Assembly: GCA_024516035.1 (NCBI GenBank)
Contig: CM044955.1
Span: forward strand, 12,259,550-12,323,549
Origin: Bactericera cockerelli
Taxonomy: Eukaryota > Arthropoda > Insecta > Hemiptera > Triozidae
Direction: 5' to 3'
Length of the DNA: 64,000 bases
Below, in pieces: positions 9,573 to 22,033 of this stretch (the stretch's first letter is position 1; every line of letters begins with the position of its first letter). Both the position numbers and the translations under genes were made by a program. The notes below the pieces were generated by a model that worked only from the letters and a program-made list of their open reading frames with translations, was not told where the DNA came from and made no database searches.

Positions 9573-12500
9573 TAATGGTTGGATGCAAGCTGTAAAAATG
9601 AGCAGTTTTTAACATAATATCACTAAATGAAAACTGTCACCTCATTAGGTTTCTTCTTCATAATCTTGAAGGCAATGAGCACCTAGACATATCTAAAGTA
9701 CTTCTATTCAAATGAACAACCAGTAGAATACTAGTGCAAACTTATTCGATCACTCACCGAATATTTAATGGTGTGGAACAGGGAACAAACTGAGTTCTGA
9801 TGCTTTTATCTGCTTGTTCAATCAGCACAATATGTATAATGTATTATTATGTACAATATATTTGTGTAGTATCTGCACATTAACCAATAAGAGTTTTCAT
9901 GAAAGCTGTAGTTCTTGTTTGACAACCTTGTCAAAAACAGAGACGAAGGATATTTTGAATTGTTTCATGGCTACGTGTAGTGTTGAGTGTATCAGTACCA
10001 TCTGTAGGGAGTGTAGGCATAGTATGTTAATTACATTGGCAAATTCTTCCACAGCATTCATCTCCTGGAGGTTATTGTTATTTCCTTTCGCTATTCTTCC
10101 AACTCACTCAGACATGCCCCATCAGCTATTTCACCTTCTCTAGCTGTGTTGGAGTCATTATCTTCTGTTTTCATATTTCCGATATCATCATAAAGTTTGC
10201 TATTAATCCTATTACATCTCTCTCTATGATTCTTTATATTATCTTGCTCGCTAATAATGATTTCAAATGGTTGTTCTCGCTGTATCGTAACTACGGCTAC
10301 TTCTTACAAACATACTGACGTACGTGTCTGGAAGTATACGTTCTGGCTTGGGTACCTGTGTTATTACTTCTATCTGTGGTTATGTTAATTATCATAAGCA
10401 CTGGGAGGCGGAATAACTTGCTGCAAGGAGTGGCTTGGAGTTTAGAATTAAAATATTCAAATGGATTGAAATGTTTTTTCTCTCTTTTTATAATTGGACT
10501 CTTGAGCTTCGATAGACTCCATGTTGAATTGAATTCTTTATAATACTATTGACTCCTGGCGTGTAGTCATAATACAGAGTACATTTGTGTGAGTCAAGTT
10601 TAATGCACGTATACTGACAGAGTGGGCCAAAAGTTTTGAACGTTCCTGATGAACATAGCAAAACACAGTAGAAATAGTTTATAACGAACAATCGCTAAAG
10701 CAAACAAAATCTCCGGTCCCTTGGAGTCTTATGAAAAATTAATATTGGTGTCGTTTATAACAAGGAATAATATCGGCTTTACCGAACAAATTTTCAAGTC
10801 CCGTGGCTACTTGCTATCGGTTATAAGTTAGGTACAAAATTTATTTTGATGCTGTGTGAGTAAAACAAAAAACATGTTTAGTTCTGCAGAACTTTGTCAA
10901 TAAAATGACCTATCCAATTTAGATCATTTTATTAGCACCTAGAAGTTATTGTTTCAGATTTTGAATTAGGGATTATGTATGTACCTACATACATACATAA
11001 CTGTAATTTTTCATATCTTACGAAGTTTCTTTATAGCGTACATTGTTCTCTATAAGCGATACATATCGGATATAGTAAACTTGATACTTATAGCCGATAT
11101 ATCGGTTATAGTGAAAATCGGCTCTAGGGGACAGATCTGTCCGGTCCCTTGAAGTTCGTTATAAACGATTTCTACTGTAATTTCTACTGATTTAATTTAA
11201 AAAATATGATATCTCAAGTTATTTATTTTAAACCCAATTTTTTACATAGTCTCATTTGTATGACTTGACCAGTTGGGGCTGATGTGTTATTTTTGTAGAA
11301 TCAGGATCGTTCAAATGCTGAGCAATTCTCGATTGCCTTTGTCCAATTCCTCAAACACATTGATAGCGTATTATGTTTAAGTTGCCATTTATTTTACACA
11401 AAATAACATTATAATTGACAAAAAAGGGGTATAACCAACTTCAAAAGATAAATATCTTGTGCTAGAGGTAAGGAAAGTTAAGGGTAGACATCAGTGTACC
11501 GTTACCATTACCTATTGTTTTAAATGTTTATTGATCGTATGTGTGCGTGCTTGAGCCACGAAAATCGGGAGGCATTTTCTGTTATTAGACGTTTGACTAT
11601 TTGTGGCATGGTGCTAGTATATCCCTTTATACTACTCTGCGTGTGATTTTTTCCCAAAATTTGCACAGTCGAATGTACTACCACCTTCTTAGTATAGAAT
11701 TCACTTTTTGTCCAGTGTTTTCGTGTGAATCAGAATTTGGCAAATTTTATGTTTTTTTTTTTTCTCGGTATTTTGAAGTTTTCAGCTTGAAATAATACCT
11801 TTTTGTTGCTGTTTTTCAATGACATTACCAGTTTTCACAATTTGTGGACCCAAGAGTGTACTGGTAGGGCTCATAACTTGTGAAGCAACTAGTACCTACA
11901 CTTGTACTCAGTTTGGTGAGATAAAGAGTTCTGTGCCCTTGAAATTATGAACAGACGAGCCAACCACTTCCACCTGATGGTCTCTGACTGTTTCATTGTT
12001 GAAAAGTGTAATGACTTGTATTTTTTAGACGGAATGTATTACTACTATGTATGAAGATATATTCTACTTACTTACTCGTATACGATAATAAAATTATGCA
12101 GATACGTGGCCACATACCTAGACCATTTTTTATAGAAATATTTCTAATATGTTTGTAACCATGTATGCATCTCAAAGATATCTGAATCACCAATTTTTTT
12201 CAGTAGTAAGGACGGAGGACTGCAAAAACCCTGGCCTGTAGATGGCTTTGAGAGTTGAGCAATGGATAGTGGGGCATTTGCTTAGTTTGATTCACTTACT
12301 TGTGTGTTAAACGGTTATTTAAAAAACTGGTGTGTAAATCGAACAGTTCATCTCTGGATGAATCTCTCATTTTGCAACAGTGTTCTATCCGATTTCTGTT
12401 TACAAAATGCTCCATTCTTTCCCATTTTCAAACAATAACTTCTCATCCTCACTGGATACCTATCCTGCTTTTTTTATTATTGGCTGCCAATCTGGTTATT

Positions 12501-13683
12501 GGTCTTTTTAGAAGATCCTTTCACTATTGTAAGAAACTCATCTTCTTTGCGAAATGGAACTAAGAAGTTCTAAAATACCGACGCATTTTTTTTATATATA
12601 AATGGGCATTCTATCTCATTATATACGGTCCAACACATGCAAACCAGGACCTCACCTATTTTTTAAATACTATTTTAAATTTATTCATAAAAATTGATGA
12701 ACATTTTTAAATATTTTTGTTTATTTTTAATGTTCTTTCATTTTGTTAAAATGTTCATAAAATGTTCTTTCATTTTAAAAATACAAATAAAGTACCTTTA
12801 AAAAAAATCTCATACTATTATGAATTTATTTCTTCAATCATGTACACGTAACGATCCTCTCTGAAGCTTATGAAGTGATTATAGGCAGTTACTTGAGTTT
12901 CACGAGCTAGTACCATCCAGTACCTGTTTCTGGTAAATCAGAAGGTTTATTCATTGAATTGACTTAATTGTCGCTGAAATTAAACGTAAATGATCTACCT
13001 AAATGAATTTAATGATGCCCTAGCAATGGTTAATTGGTGAGCCCTGGGTGAGTACATGGCTTGTTAGCATATTTAAAACTCATGCAAGGAGATAAATGGC
13101 TAGTGGAATTAAAAATCAAATAAAACGAACCACAATTAGAGGTACTTTGATAATTAATTATATAATTAGGGTAATAAACGTTAAAATTAAACGTGTATCT
13201 AATCTTGCGAAACTTGAAATCTTGACAGGATCTCAAATCAGAAAATTACTTCACATATCCTCAATTTTAATTTCTTCTAGTTAGCTAGGATATTCTAGGA
13301 GTCTAGTTAATGTTTAATCTACGCCGTAATAATTATTTACTTGGCACAATATTAAGACATTTTGTGTTATTATAAAAATTTACCACAAGACTTGATAGGA
13401 AACTTCAGAATTTTATAGTTTCTTAACATTTCTTCTGCAAAAATAAAAATAGGTACTTATAGATACTTATCCTTACATTAGCTGCTGTAATAATAGCATT
13501 AAGAGCACGACTTTTGAGTGACGGGGACTAATTATTAACTCAGATAGCTCACTAAATAAATGTAATTCAGTCGATTTCGGACATGAAATGTGAAATAAGA
13601 ACAAAAGAACACCAATTTCAATGTAACATTGGAGCTATTTCAAAGTAACGTCGAAGCAGTACACAATATTTTGTAATACCTAA
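9573..13683. other. No gene found
   Basis: Long AT-rich stretch. Open frames at 9814-10143 and 12300-12563 show no motif and no codon pattern that I would trust. Near 11041-11120 there are short TATCGGTTATA-like repeats. I see no repeat boundaries. Confidence 0.4.
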
Positions 13684-13882
13684 TAATAATAATATCGCCT
13701 TATTTATACTGCCCGAATAAGACTATTAAGTCCCATTATTCCAGCAGTAAGCCCAAGACGTATATTATTATGTGGTAAAAATCCCAAACGGGAGGATAAC
13801 ATGTCATGTCCCGGCTGGGTTTTGAACCCGCGACCTCTGGATACCAGACCACCGCCTTTACCACTGAGCTACCGGGTCAATG
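13684..13882 (-). mobile_element. SINE family C, full length
   Basis: The minus-strand head CCCGGTAGCTCAGTGGTAAA with box B GCGGGTTCAAAACCC lies at the right. The body reads CCCAAACGGGAGG and GGAATAATGGGACTTAATAG in the two orientations. It ends at the left in an (ATT)n tail near 13684. Confidence 0.85.
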
Positions 13883-14343
13883 TAATGAATGTTTCAGCCT
13901 GAATTTAGCGTTGTTGAATTTAATGAGTTGATATTAAAAATGTTGTTTCCGTCGTGAATATTGTCAAGAATGATATGGGGTGTGTTAGTAGGGCGGGGTG
14001 AGGTTCTGTTGGTGACTAAGAACATGGACTATTTTTGTAAGGGTTCCTAACCCGTACCTCTTGTAAATGGCATGTTCTGTACAAAACATCGCCCATACGC
14101 CTACACAATGTTTGTAATTTGCTGCGTAGAGTTATATACTTACCAAGAAGTAAGTGTAGGTACTCCAAGAAGTGGACAATAGTATATGTATCTACAATCT
14201 TACCATAATATATCGTCGGCTGGAAGGTAAAACTGATCATCTGCATTTGAGGCTGCTCCGCTGTGATTGAGGGGTGTGATGATCCTTGGCTGGGTTGTCT
14301 GTGGATGTCTCCTTGGGTGGATCTGTTTTTCTGAAGAAAGAGT

Positions 14344-14560
14344 AAGAGTAAGGGTTGGGTGGAAGAGATTGCCATAGGCAATAACCCCGCCCTTTAGTTA
14401 GGACATATGTATATTGTATATATTTTGTTTATTTTTTCTCTTGTTTATATTATTCATATTGTCAATTTTGATAGGTATTTAATTTTTGCCATTTTTTGTC
14501 TGTATAAATATATATGTTCTCCTAATAAAGAGTTTCTAAATAAATAAATAAAACACCGTA
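14344..14560 (+). mobile_element. LINE 3' tail, family L (5' truncated)
   Basis: Contains the family signature GGTTGGGTGGAAGAGATTGC, then GGCAATAACCCCGCCCTTTA and an AT-rich 3' UTR ending AATAAAGAGTTTC(TAAA)n. The same block occurs inverted at 16767-16945 and 29289-29455, and decayed at 39541-39612 and 45132-45265. I infer a LINE from the truncated 5' ends and simple A-rich 3' ends. Sequence upstream of 14344 on this copy is not shared by the others. Confidence 0.65.
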
Positions 14561-15238
14561 GAAATGGCGAATAGGTACAATTAAATTAAATAATTGCAAC
14601 AGCCTTTGTCAGGGTTTGTTTCATTATATTGTCTCCTTATCACTACAGACAAATTTAGAAATAATGTATTGTATATTTGCAAGTAGGTATTAGGTATGTA
14701 TCTCTTATTTATTACACGGAATATTATTCTGCAAGTCTGCAGGCTAAAATATTAAACACCGTCTTGTCGTGTGTTCAGTGTTCACATCTACTCTTATTAT
14801 TATACTTTAAGGTTACAGCAAAACTCATAGTCATCAAGTTCGCAAAATTGAACAACGTTATTTGCCGTTCCTAAGTTTTTCTTAATACAAGCAGCGAGAC
14901 GCTTGTACTGAGAACTTATTGTCAAAAACTTACTTGCAAGTTTCATTTTATTAATTTCTAAAGCACAATATTTCTCGCGAATAAGGAAACTACCGGGTAC
15001 ACAGGTATGCTTTATCTCCAGCTAAACTTTCGGCAAACTTGAGTAAGTAACTTGTGTTTCGTCGGGTTAATGATTAACTGTGAAGGATTTCGCATAGGGA
15101 ATAGGACAGCACAACGCGCCCTTTCAAGTCATTCCTGATGTTGAAACATTATTGCAAGGTTACAGAGGACGAAGAAATTTTTTTTTCGCAATTTTACGAC
15201 TTTCACTCAAAAATTGTAGAGCCATCTTCGCTGACTTA

Positions 15239-15365
15239 CACCCGTATTTATGAACAGCAAATTTTGTCTGAGCAATGTCTCAAGCAAGGTATTGGCTAAT
15301 AATATTAAAGGAAATCATGCTTGAGACCATGCTCAGACGACGTTTTCTGTTCATAAATACGGCTG
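15239..15365. mobile_element. Foldback MITE, PIF/Harbinger-like
   Basis: A 127-bp element with ~50-bp imperfect inverted termini starting CACCCGTATTTATGAACAG and CAGCCGTATTTATGAACAG. It is flanked by TTA on both sides (15236-15238 and 15366-15368), the 3-bp duplication typical of PIF/Harbinger. Confidence 0.7.
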
Positions 15366-15407
15366 TTAGAAGGTTCGTCATTTTTCGTGGTAAATTCGAG
15401 GTACTTA

Positions 15408-15537
15408 CAGCCGTATTTATTTATTTACAGAAAACGCCGTCTGATGAATGTCTCAAGTATAATTTTCTCTATTATTATTAGCCAATATCTTGTTTGAGAC
15501 ATTGCTCAGCCAAAATTCGTTGTTCATAATGCGAGTG
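15408..15537. mobile_element. Second, diverged copy of the foldback MITE
   Basis: Starts CAGCCGTATTTATTTATTTA after a TTA, 43 bases beyond the first copy. It ends with the inverted motif GTTCATAATGCGAGTG. Internal blocks ATGTCTCAAG and GAGACATTGCTCAG match the first copy. The right-hand duplication is not clear. Confidence 0.6.
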
Positions 15538-15607
15538 CAAGTTAACTAGGTACTTGGACCCGTGAAGCCGCAACAAATTAACATATAGATATTGTCATTA
15601 TGGAGGT

Positions 15608-15800
15608 ACCTTGTTGGCCTAGCGGTAGTAATGGTCGGCTTGCACTCCAGGTGACCCAGGTTTGAATCGCGGCGGGGTCAGATGTCTTTGGCTGTCGGGG
15701 CCTACCCTAGCCTCGTGAGGACAATTGGGGTAGTTGTAGAGTGGGCAACGACCAGTGGCGGCATTACGAGATAGAATAGATATTGGAATATGATGATTGG
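15608..15800 (+). mobile_element. SINE family E (single copy here)
   Basis: A tRNA-like head (TTGGCCTAGCGGTAGTAATG as box A region, GGTTTGAATCGC as box B), followed by a GC-richer body and a weak AT tail. Only one copy is seen in the window, so the 3' limit is approximate. Confidence 0.6.
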
Positions 15801-16509
15801 TTGGAGATATGATGTATAAAAGCATTAGTTCTCGTAATATCGATGCTACCCACTAAAAATTGTGACGTATTAACACAATTTTTTTATCTTTATTGATCAC
15901 TGAATCAGTGAGTGTTTTATACTTTTTATATTTTATCTCGGTGTAATGGTTGTAGTGGTTGTACAACAGTTTCACTCCTTCAATACAACATTTTTCCGCT
16001 ATACAGCTACATCTTACAACTAGAGGAAGTAAACTTGGGATCTTGAAAAGTGTATTTTATGAAACCTTATATCAGAAACATGGTTTTTGGGGAACTATTT
16101 TTACCAAAAAACTTTACAACGCTTGACTTGGGAAGAAAGTTGGATAAAGCCTTTAGGTCAACTTATGTCAATGTGACGGTAACAAGATTGCGCCAAAGTT
16201 TCCGACTAAAAGGCAATGTAGATACGCATTACTTTGAAAATCCTTAAAATGTACTTGTAATGTGATGGAATGGAAATTCGATACCTAATTTACAAGAACT
16301 TGCGAAGAAACAAGGTATCTAAATCTATACGTAATAAGTAGGTACTTAAAATAGTCATTTTTACTTGAAATTTGTAAGATCTAGAAAATTATGGCGGGAA
16401 GTAAATAGTTCCTTCATTTCCCTACATAATTATTATACCAACTGATTATCGTATGGCTTCAGGTACAATCAGGTTTCAAAATGGGTTTTGATTTAGTTTT
16501 ACTTTCGAG

Positions 16510-16546
16510 AAATTTCTAATATTAGAAATCGGAAGTATTGTGTTCG
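16510..16546. repeat. Palindromic short repeat, copy 1
   Basis: Contains ATTTCTAATATTAGAAAT, a perfect palindrome, followed by CGGAAGTATTGTGTT. The same ~35 bases recur inverted at 44827-44862, 28 kb away. Probably the core of a small foldback element. Confidence 0.55.
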
Positions 16547-16766
16547 TTTTTTTTTTAAATATTATTTTTCTAAGATTTTTTTTTTTTTTATAGAAAAAAG
16601 TTGTTCCTCCTGTTATGATTCTTTTTATAAATTAATTTAGGTAAGTATACCTACTAGCGTTGAAGAACAGATAATATCTACATTTATTTTATATCTCGAT
16701 ACCAAGAAGCAGTTGAGAACAATTCAATTTTGATACTGCGTCACCAAAAAATATAGTAATATATTT

Positions 16767-16945
16767 TTTTTTTTTTTTTAGAAACTCTTTATTAGCAGAA
16801 CATATATACAGACAAACAATGGTAAAAATTATATATAAAATTGACAGTATTAATAATATAAACAAGAAAAAAAATAAAAAAAATATATACATATGTCCTA
16901 ACTAAAGGGCGGGGTTATTGCCTATGGCAATCTCTTCCACCCAAC
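16767..16945 (-). mobile_element. LINE 3' tail, family L
   Basis: Begins at the left with a T run and GAAACTCTTTATTAG, and ends at the right with TAAAGGGCGGGGTTATTGCC and CTCTTCCACCCAACCC. It is the inverse of the block at 14344-14560. Confidence 0.7.
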
Positions 16946-17099
16946 CCAATAATCGATTTTATCTTCCATGTTTTATAAGACTCTGGTCTACGATTTTCCT
17001 ATCTCATGGTCATGTACCCCGGGGCGCCTCTAGGGTTAATTATCTTTAGAAATCATCCGTCGCACCAAAGACATAGAACTACTCTGATACCGCGACCAA

Positions 17100-17510
17100 C
17101 CAAGGAAGAGCAGGGAGGCCTTTAGTGAGTTGAGCCAACAGAAATGATGCCATAGAAGGGCGAAACACCATACATACCCTTAGCCATGACTCCAGCATAT
17201 TTGAACCGCTTGCGAGTTGGAGTGGTCAGGTGCAAAACATTCCTGGAAAAATGGGGTATTTTATCTGCCAACACGGATACACAGTGTGATTGTGGCACAC
17301 TGCAAGACACAGCACATTTACTTGTTTGTCCCCTTCTAGAGAGACCCTGCACAGAACAAGACCTTTTTTTATGCAAATGACACGGCCATACAGACAGCTC
17401 TTTTCTGGATGGACAAAACATGAACAAGAACTGGACACGGAAAGCAAAGTAAGGCATACCTATGCCCCACAAAAAAACTTCATGATTACCTACTTGGTCT
17501 GATCAGCTGA
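17100..17510 (+). pseudogene. LINE reverse-transcriptase C-terminal fragment
   Basis: The frame from about 17186 reads YLNRLRVGVVRCKTFLEKWG and then QCDCGTLQDTAHLLVCPLLE. This is the Cys/His C-terminal block that follows the thumb in Jockey/CR1-like arthropod LINEs. A one-base change near 17370 shifts the frame into NDTAIQTALFWMDK, which matches the NEAAIHVAEHWKHKI end of the second fragment at 42106-42311. Upstream sequence to about 17100 fits a decayed continuation. No palm or endonuclease domain is present. Confidence 0.75.
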
Positions 17511-18000
17511 TCACCCATTCTTCTGATCGTCAGTCGGATCACCCATCCTTGCTATACAGTGACTACTGAACTAGATCAGTAAGTAGCAGGAGTCTGGCGT
17601 GCAAACAAGGTTAGGTATCTTAGTGTTTACACATTTACCAAGACTTACCAGCACCACCTATCAACCTGAGAATAATTATCGCAAGATAACAAAATAATTA
17701 CAAGTTCTTTTCTCTCCCTACTCTCCGGACCACGCTCAGCTTGGCATTGTTTTCCGATGTTCACGATTAAACATTTCTATTTTCGATTACTTATTATTTT
17801 TTATGGAACTAAATTGTATTGACTAAAGATAAAATAATTAGCCTCCCACGGAGCTGAGGGAATGGGGCACACACAATTTCTTTTAGTACGAGAGCCAAAG
17901 TAATTCAGATCGTGGTAACTGTCAGTGTCGAATGTTGACAATGAGAAAAGAAAACTGGGAAGTTCAGCTATAAAGAGAGAAAATAGTGACCGAAGGATTA

Positions 18001-18162
18001 TAATAATAATAACACTCTTTAGTGGAAGGTAACCACCGGGCGAGGTTAATGCTAAAAGCATTTTCTACCACCTAACCCTCAGAGTCTTATTATTATGTGG
18101 TCACAAACTCAAATTAATGAGGAAAATTTCATGCACTGGGTGGGATTCGAACCAACGGATTA
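18001..18162 (-). mobile_element. SINE family D, head truncated
   Basis: Matches 3094-3250 from the ATAATAATAACACTCTTTAG tail through GTGGGATTCGAACCAACGGAT, and then stops. The outer part of the tRNA-like head is missing. Confidence 0.8.
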
Positions 18163-19017
18163 ATTAAAGAATTGAACTGGAGCATACTTATTTGTTTTAT
18201 CAGAATGTTGTAATATGAAATTCCAAAGAACACAGATAAAATATTAAGATCTTTGACACAATAACGAAGAATTTATTGTCTTCGCATGGTAAAAACTATC
18301 AACCATTCAGAAATAAAATTTAAGAAAAACAGTAACAGAACTTCTCTTTAAGCTATTTTTTTTTTTTAAGTGAACGGGACTTTTTAATGTAAGTACCTAT
18401 TCCTTAGACCTTAGACAATAAAGAAAATTATTCTTCACCGTATTATATGTTTTAGTTTCTTGATAAAATTCTAAATAATACCGTGACATTATTCTCATGA
18501 CACCTTTCAACAGAGCCCACCCTCTACTCATGCTCCTCCACTGTCTCAACTCATTAATTATAGCTCGGATTTTTTCCATTTCTTCTTTATTGTTAGTTTA
18601 GCTGGGTACCTTTTGTTTTATTTGCTTATCTCCTTCTATTCCTTTTCTTTACAACAGCTCCTTTCCTTTTAATATTTTCTTCCTGCCTGGGCGCTATTGC
18701 CCCCATAATGTGTTTCAATTTATAATGTCCATCATTTGATATTATTGATTAACAGTTTATGGTTTGAACAAATAGAACAAGTACTATTCTATGACTATCT
18801 TTGAGGAATATCTTGACAAACACTCGTAAAACCTTCATTTCTCAAAAGGTTTATGGGAAGTTAAACGACCCATTGTATACATTAGATTTTTAATCCTGTA
18901 TACTCATTGTTATATCCAATTCGTCAGTATATTTAGTTGGTACCGTTTTTGCTAGCAAAGGTTATTTGGAATTGAAACTCAAGAGTTCTGCTGATCCCTG
19001 ATATACTAGTTACAATG
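18163..19017. other. No gene found
   Basis: AT-rich sequence with no supported frame or repeat boundary. Confidence 0.4.
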
Positions 19018-19195
19018 GGATTGTTACACTACATTCGCAGGAAACTCACAAACCTGCTATCCACATTAATCTCACCCAGCATTAACCTTGGGTCGGAATA
19101 CCAGAATCACGATGTCTTCACCTCGCTGGACATTGCTTAACTTCGGTGATCTAACGAGAACCGGTGCATTCAACGCGTCATCGACGCTGTGGCAA
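19018..19195 (-). mobile_element. SINE family G, 3' end missing
   Basis: Shares ACATTCGCAGGAAACTCACA, the CTCACCCAGC segment, CCTCGCTGGACATTGCTTAA and CATCGACGCTG with the longer copy at 52231-52490. The CGACGTTAAACCCCA tail is absent. Confidence 0.75.
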
Positions 19196-19253
19196 TAGGC
19201 ATTTAATTATCATTGTCCTCAACGATTTCCTTATAAAATCGAACCATCTGTCT

Positions 19254-19450
19254 GCCCCGGTAGCTCAGTCGTAAAGGCGGCACTCTGTGAATCCAGAGAT
19301 TCCATAGTGCGCGGGTTCGAAACCCAGCCGGGACATGACAAGTTATCCTCCCATTTGGGATTTTTACCACATAATAATGAGTCTTGAGCTTACTGCTGGA
19401 ATAATGGGGCTTAATAGTCCTAATGGAGCAGTATTAATAAGGCGATATCT
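19254..19450 (+). mobile_element. SINE family C, full length
   Basis: Head CCCCGGTAGCTCAGTCGTAA with box B GCGGGTTCGAAACCC, body TTATCCTCCCATTTGGGATT, and 3' end AATAAGGCGATATC. It is the plus-strand counterpart of 13684-13882. Confidence 0.85.
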
Positions 19451-19808
19451 TTCCGAATGAAGCCCCAGCCAGCCTCTCCTCTGCAATCGATTCTCGCCAT
19501 TCTCATTATAATTTTATTCCAATCCGGCAGAGGAATGCTCGCAACATTTATCAAACATGCCTGTTGCACGGGAGAAGGGGAGAACTCATTTTTCTCGGGT
19601 TTTAGGAGTTGGAAGACCAGCAGAGAACCTGTCTTGTGCGTAATCATCGATGCAAAATCAAACCCGTGAGCCCGGGGGACACGCTTGCAATCTCGGGAAT
19701 TTCTTGAACCGTTTCCATGGCAATTATTGCAAGTATTTGTGAGCCGGAGTCTCTCGGGTCTGTTTGCTCAGACCATCATCGCGACTCCGACGGGCTGGGA
19801 TATACACT

Positions 19809-19963
19809 CAGTGGCGTCGCTAAACCTACATTTCGGGGGGGTGGGGGTTCAGGGGGGTTCAGAAATCTCGCCTAACGTATATTCTATCTTTGCTGGGGTT
19901 TCTTGGAAATTTCGGGGTGGGGGTTTTGTCCCCAAATCCCCCCCCCCCCTGGCTACGCCACTG
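19809..19963. mobile_element. hAT MITE, 155 bp
   Basis: Terminal inverted repeats CAGTGGCGTCGCTA and, from the right, CAGTGGCGTAGCCA. It is flanked by TATACACT (19801-19808) and GATACACT (19964-19971), an 8-bp duplication with one difference. The interior is G- and C-run rich and has no coding capacity. Confidence 0.78.
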
Positions 19964-20295
19964 GATACACTCAGAGGCTGCTCACTTAATCGTATGAGGG
20001 TGCGACGTTCAATGAACTGATTATTAATAAGTAGACACTCGTATGTGTATACCATACATAAATAAATAATATTATGCTTTTAAGAAATACCTATACTATT
20101 TTATACATATAAGGCGTCTAATGAAATTAGACGCCTTATATGTATGAATGCTCACGTATGAATTGCCTTGTTTGTATATCGCGCTACTCTGGTAAACAAG
20201 AAGTGGGCAGTCATGGGTTTGTTCTACATCAGGCATGTCAAACTGGCGGCCCGCGGGCCGCATGTGGCCCGCCTGGTCAATTTGTGCGGCCCGCT

Positions 20296-20770
20296 GCGAG
20301 TTTTGCCAAATATATTGACAATTTGGAAATTCTGAAAGCGGAGTTCGATTCCCGATTCCAAGATTTCAAAAAACACCATGACGATTTTGCGCTATTTTCA
20401 AGTCCATACTCTTTTGAGGTGGAGAAAGCTCCAGGCTGTCTGCAATTGGAATTGATTGATTTCCAAAATGATTCAAGTTTGAAAGAAAAGTTTCATGAAG
20501 TAGGGGTCCCAAAAACTTATGAATACTTATCAGACGAGAAGTACAAAAAGCTTAAGAGTTTGGTAGCTCAAATCTTGTGTTACTTTGGTAGTTCATATAA
20601 TATGTGAACAGCTGTTTTCTAAAATGAAACTGACTAACACCGAGCAGAGGACAAGATTAACAGACAAAAACTTGTCAAACGCTCTCAAAGTTAGTGCAAA
20701 AAGGTCTTTTGTACCTATCATTAAGTACCTCGTTGCAGAAAAGCGTTGCCAAGCATCTGGCCAAAAATAA
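20296..20770 (+). pseudogene. hAT transposase C-terminal remnant
   Basis: The first frame reads AKYIDNLEILKAEFDSRFQD and continues to KLKSLVAQILCYFGSSY. A frame change at about 20585-20600 leads into CEQLFSKMKLTNTEQRTRLT and AKRSFVPIIKYLVAEKR. This is the C-terminal dimerisation end of the hAT group related to vertebrate GTF2IRD2/ZBED5-type transposase-derived proteins. The DDE core is absent. The mobile context and frameshift argue against a domesticated gene. Confidence 0.75.
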
Positions 20771-20871
20771 GCCGGTTCATGAGGATTTCTTATTGGTTTT
20801 TTAATAAAATTATAGGTACTTTTTGTGTAGGTATTTTGTGTATTATTTCAAACCAATAAAACTTCTATTTA

Positions 20872-20940
20872 CCCGTCGTGATATGACCATGGCAGTTGAA
20901 AGCGACGTTAAACCCCACTAAAAAAAAAAAAAAAAAAAAA
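20872..20940 (+). mobile_element. SINE family G 3' end, retroposed into hAT
   Basis: CGTCGTGATATGACCATGG through GCGACGTTAAACCCCACT is followed by ~22 A. It is flanked by ACTTCTATTT at 20861-20870 and 20941-20950. It is a 5'-truncated retroposed copy inserted into the hAT element. Confidence 0.85.
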
Positions 20941-21113
20941 ACTTCTATTTTTAAAACAAATTAGAAACCCTGAATTTTTCTTTTTTTCATTTTACGTCAG
21001 GATATTTTTTTTCACGAGAGGGGGAGGGGTTGAGTACCTGCGGCCCGCCAATGATCAGCACAACTGAAAAATGGCCCTTCATACATTTTGAGTTTGACAT
21101 GAATGTTCTACAT

Positions 21114-22033
21114 ATAAGTCCCGTCACATGCACTTTTTCACGTTTATTTGACCGTCGCGATTCGGGCACTTAATTTGAATTGTTTGCAGACATTGATATT
21201 TGAGAGAAATGAAGTTCAAAAGGACAAAATTCTCAAAAAAATGTTTCACAATGTAGCCAACTATGAGCCTAAAAGTTTTTCGCTGCACACACTGATTTAT
21301 AAAGATTATTCCTACATTTTTTAACCTACGAAACAACCTACATTTCTGGTTTTTAATCTACCTGCATACCTATATTATGTCCTATAGCCAACTTCACTGT
21401 TCCACTTCTGAGTACTTTACATGATTTTACCAAATGGTACTTTAGCCCAGATCACGGTTGATCGCGAAATATGTGAGTTTTTTTTAGAAAAGAAATGTTT
21501 CACGCATAATTCTCAGCTCAAGATGTCAACCAAGACTCGAAAATCTTCTGCCAAGGAAATAATACTACCTTTACCGACATAGTGGTGAATTCTTTTCGCT
21601 TGTCTAGTTCATTTATTCGGATACAACAATGGCGTCCATAATTTCCCTCGTAGAAAAAAACACCCTCTTTTCTAATCTCAAGTTTGGAATATTATTCAAA
21701 TTAAGATTTGAAACTCTAGCGGGAGGAAGGGGGTAGCGGGTAATTTGTTGACCCTTTCACTTCTAGTCAAAAGTAATGAATTAATAATAATAGTAAAGAA
21801 ATTGAACTGAAGACTGATGGCTGTATGGAATGGCCTTGCCGACATGCCCACCAATGCCAAAAAAGAAGACTGGACAATGATGAAGTCTTCAAGAATACTT
21901 ATATTGACCGTGGAAAACTGTTATAAATTATTAGCTCTGACGACTGTTACTGTTGAAAGTTTCATTGGTATGCAATGAGCAGAAAGGAGAAACCAATCTA
22001 AATATGTATTCTTAATTTGACACCTCAGGACAG
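21114..22033. other. No gene found
   Basis: Unassigned AT-rich sequence. I see no repeat head or coding pattern. Confidence 0.4.

Larger units (their letters stand above)
20230..21105 (+). mobile_element. hAT element, internally deleted, 876 bp
   Basis: Terminal inverted repeats CAGGCATGTCAAACT and, from the right, CATTCATGTCAAACT, with subterminal GGCCCGC-rich motifs at both ends. A perfect 8-bp duplication TTCTACAT sits at 20222-20229 and 21106-21113 and fits the hAT target preference. The left end joins almost directly to the C-terminal part of the transposase frame, so the N-terminal and catalytic regions are deleted. Confidence 0.9.

Noticed and set aside
14016..14381. 121-codon minus-strand frame
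   Set aside because: It overlaps the LINE tail in antisense and shows no motif or splice context.
20296..20770. A domesticated GTF2IRD2/ZBED-like host gene
   Set aside because: It lies within hAT termini with a target duplication and has a frameshift and no N-terminal domain.
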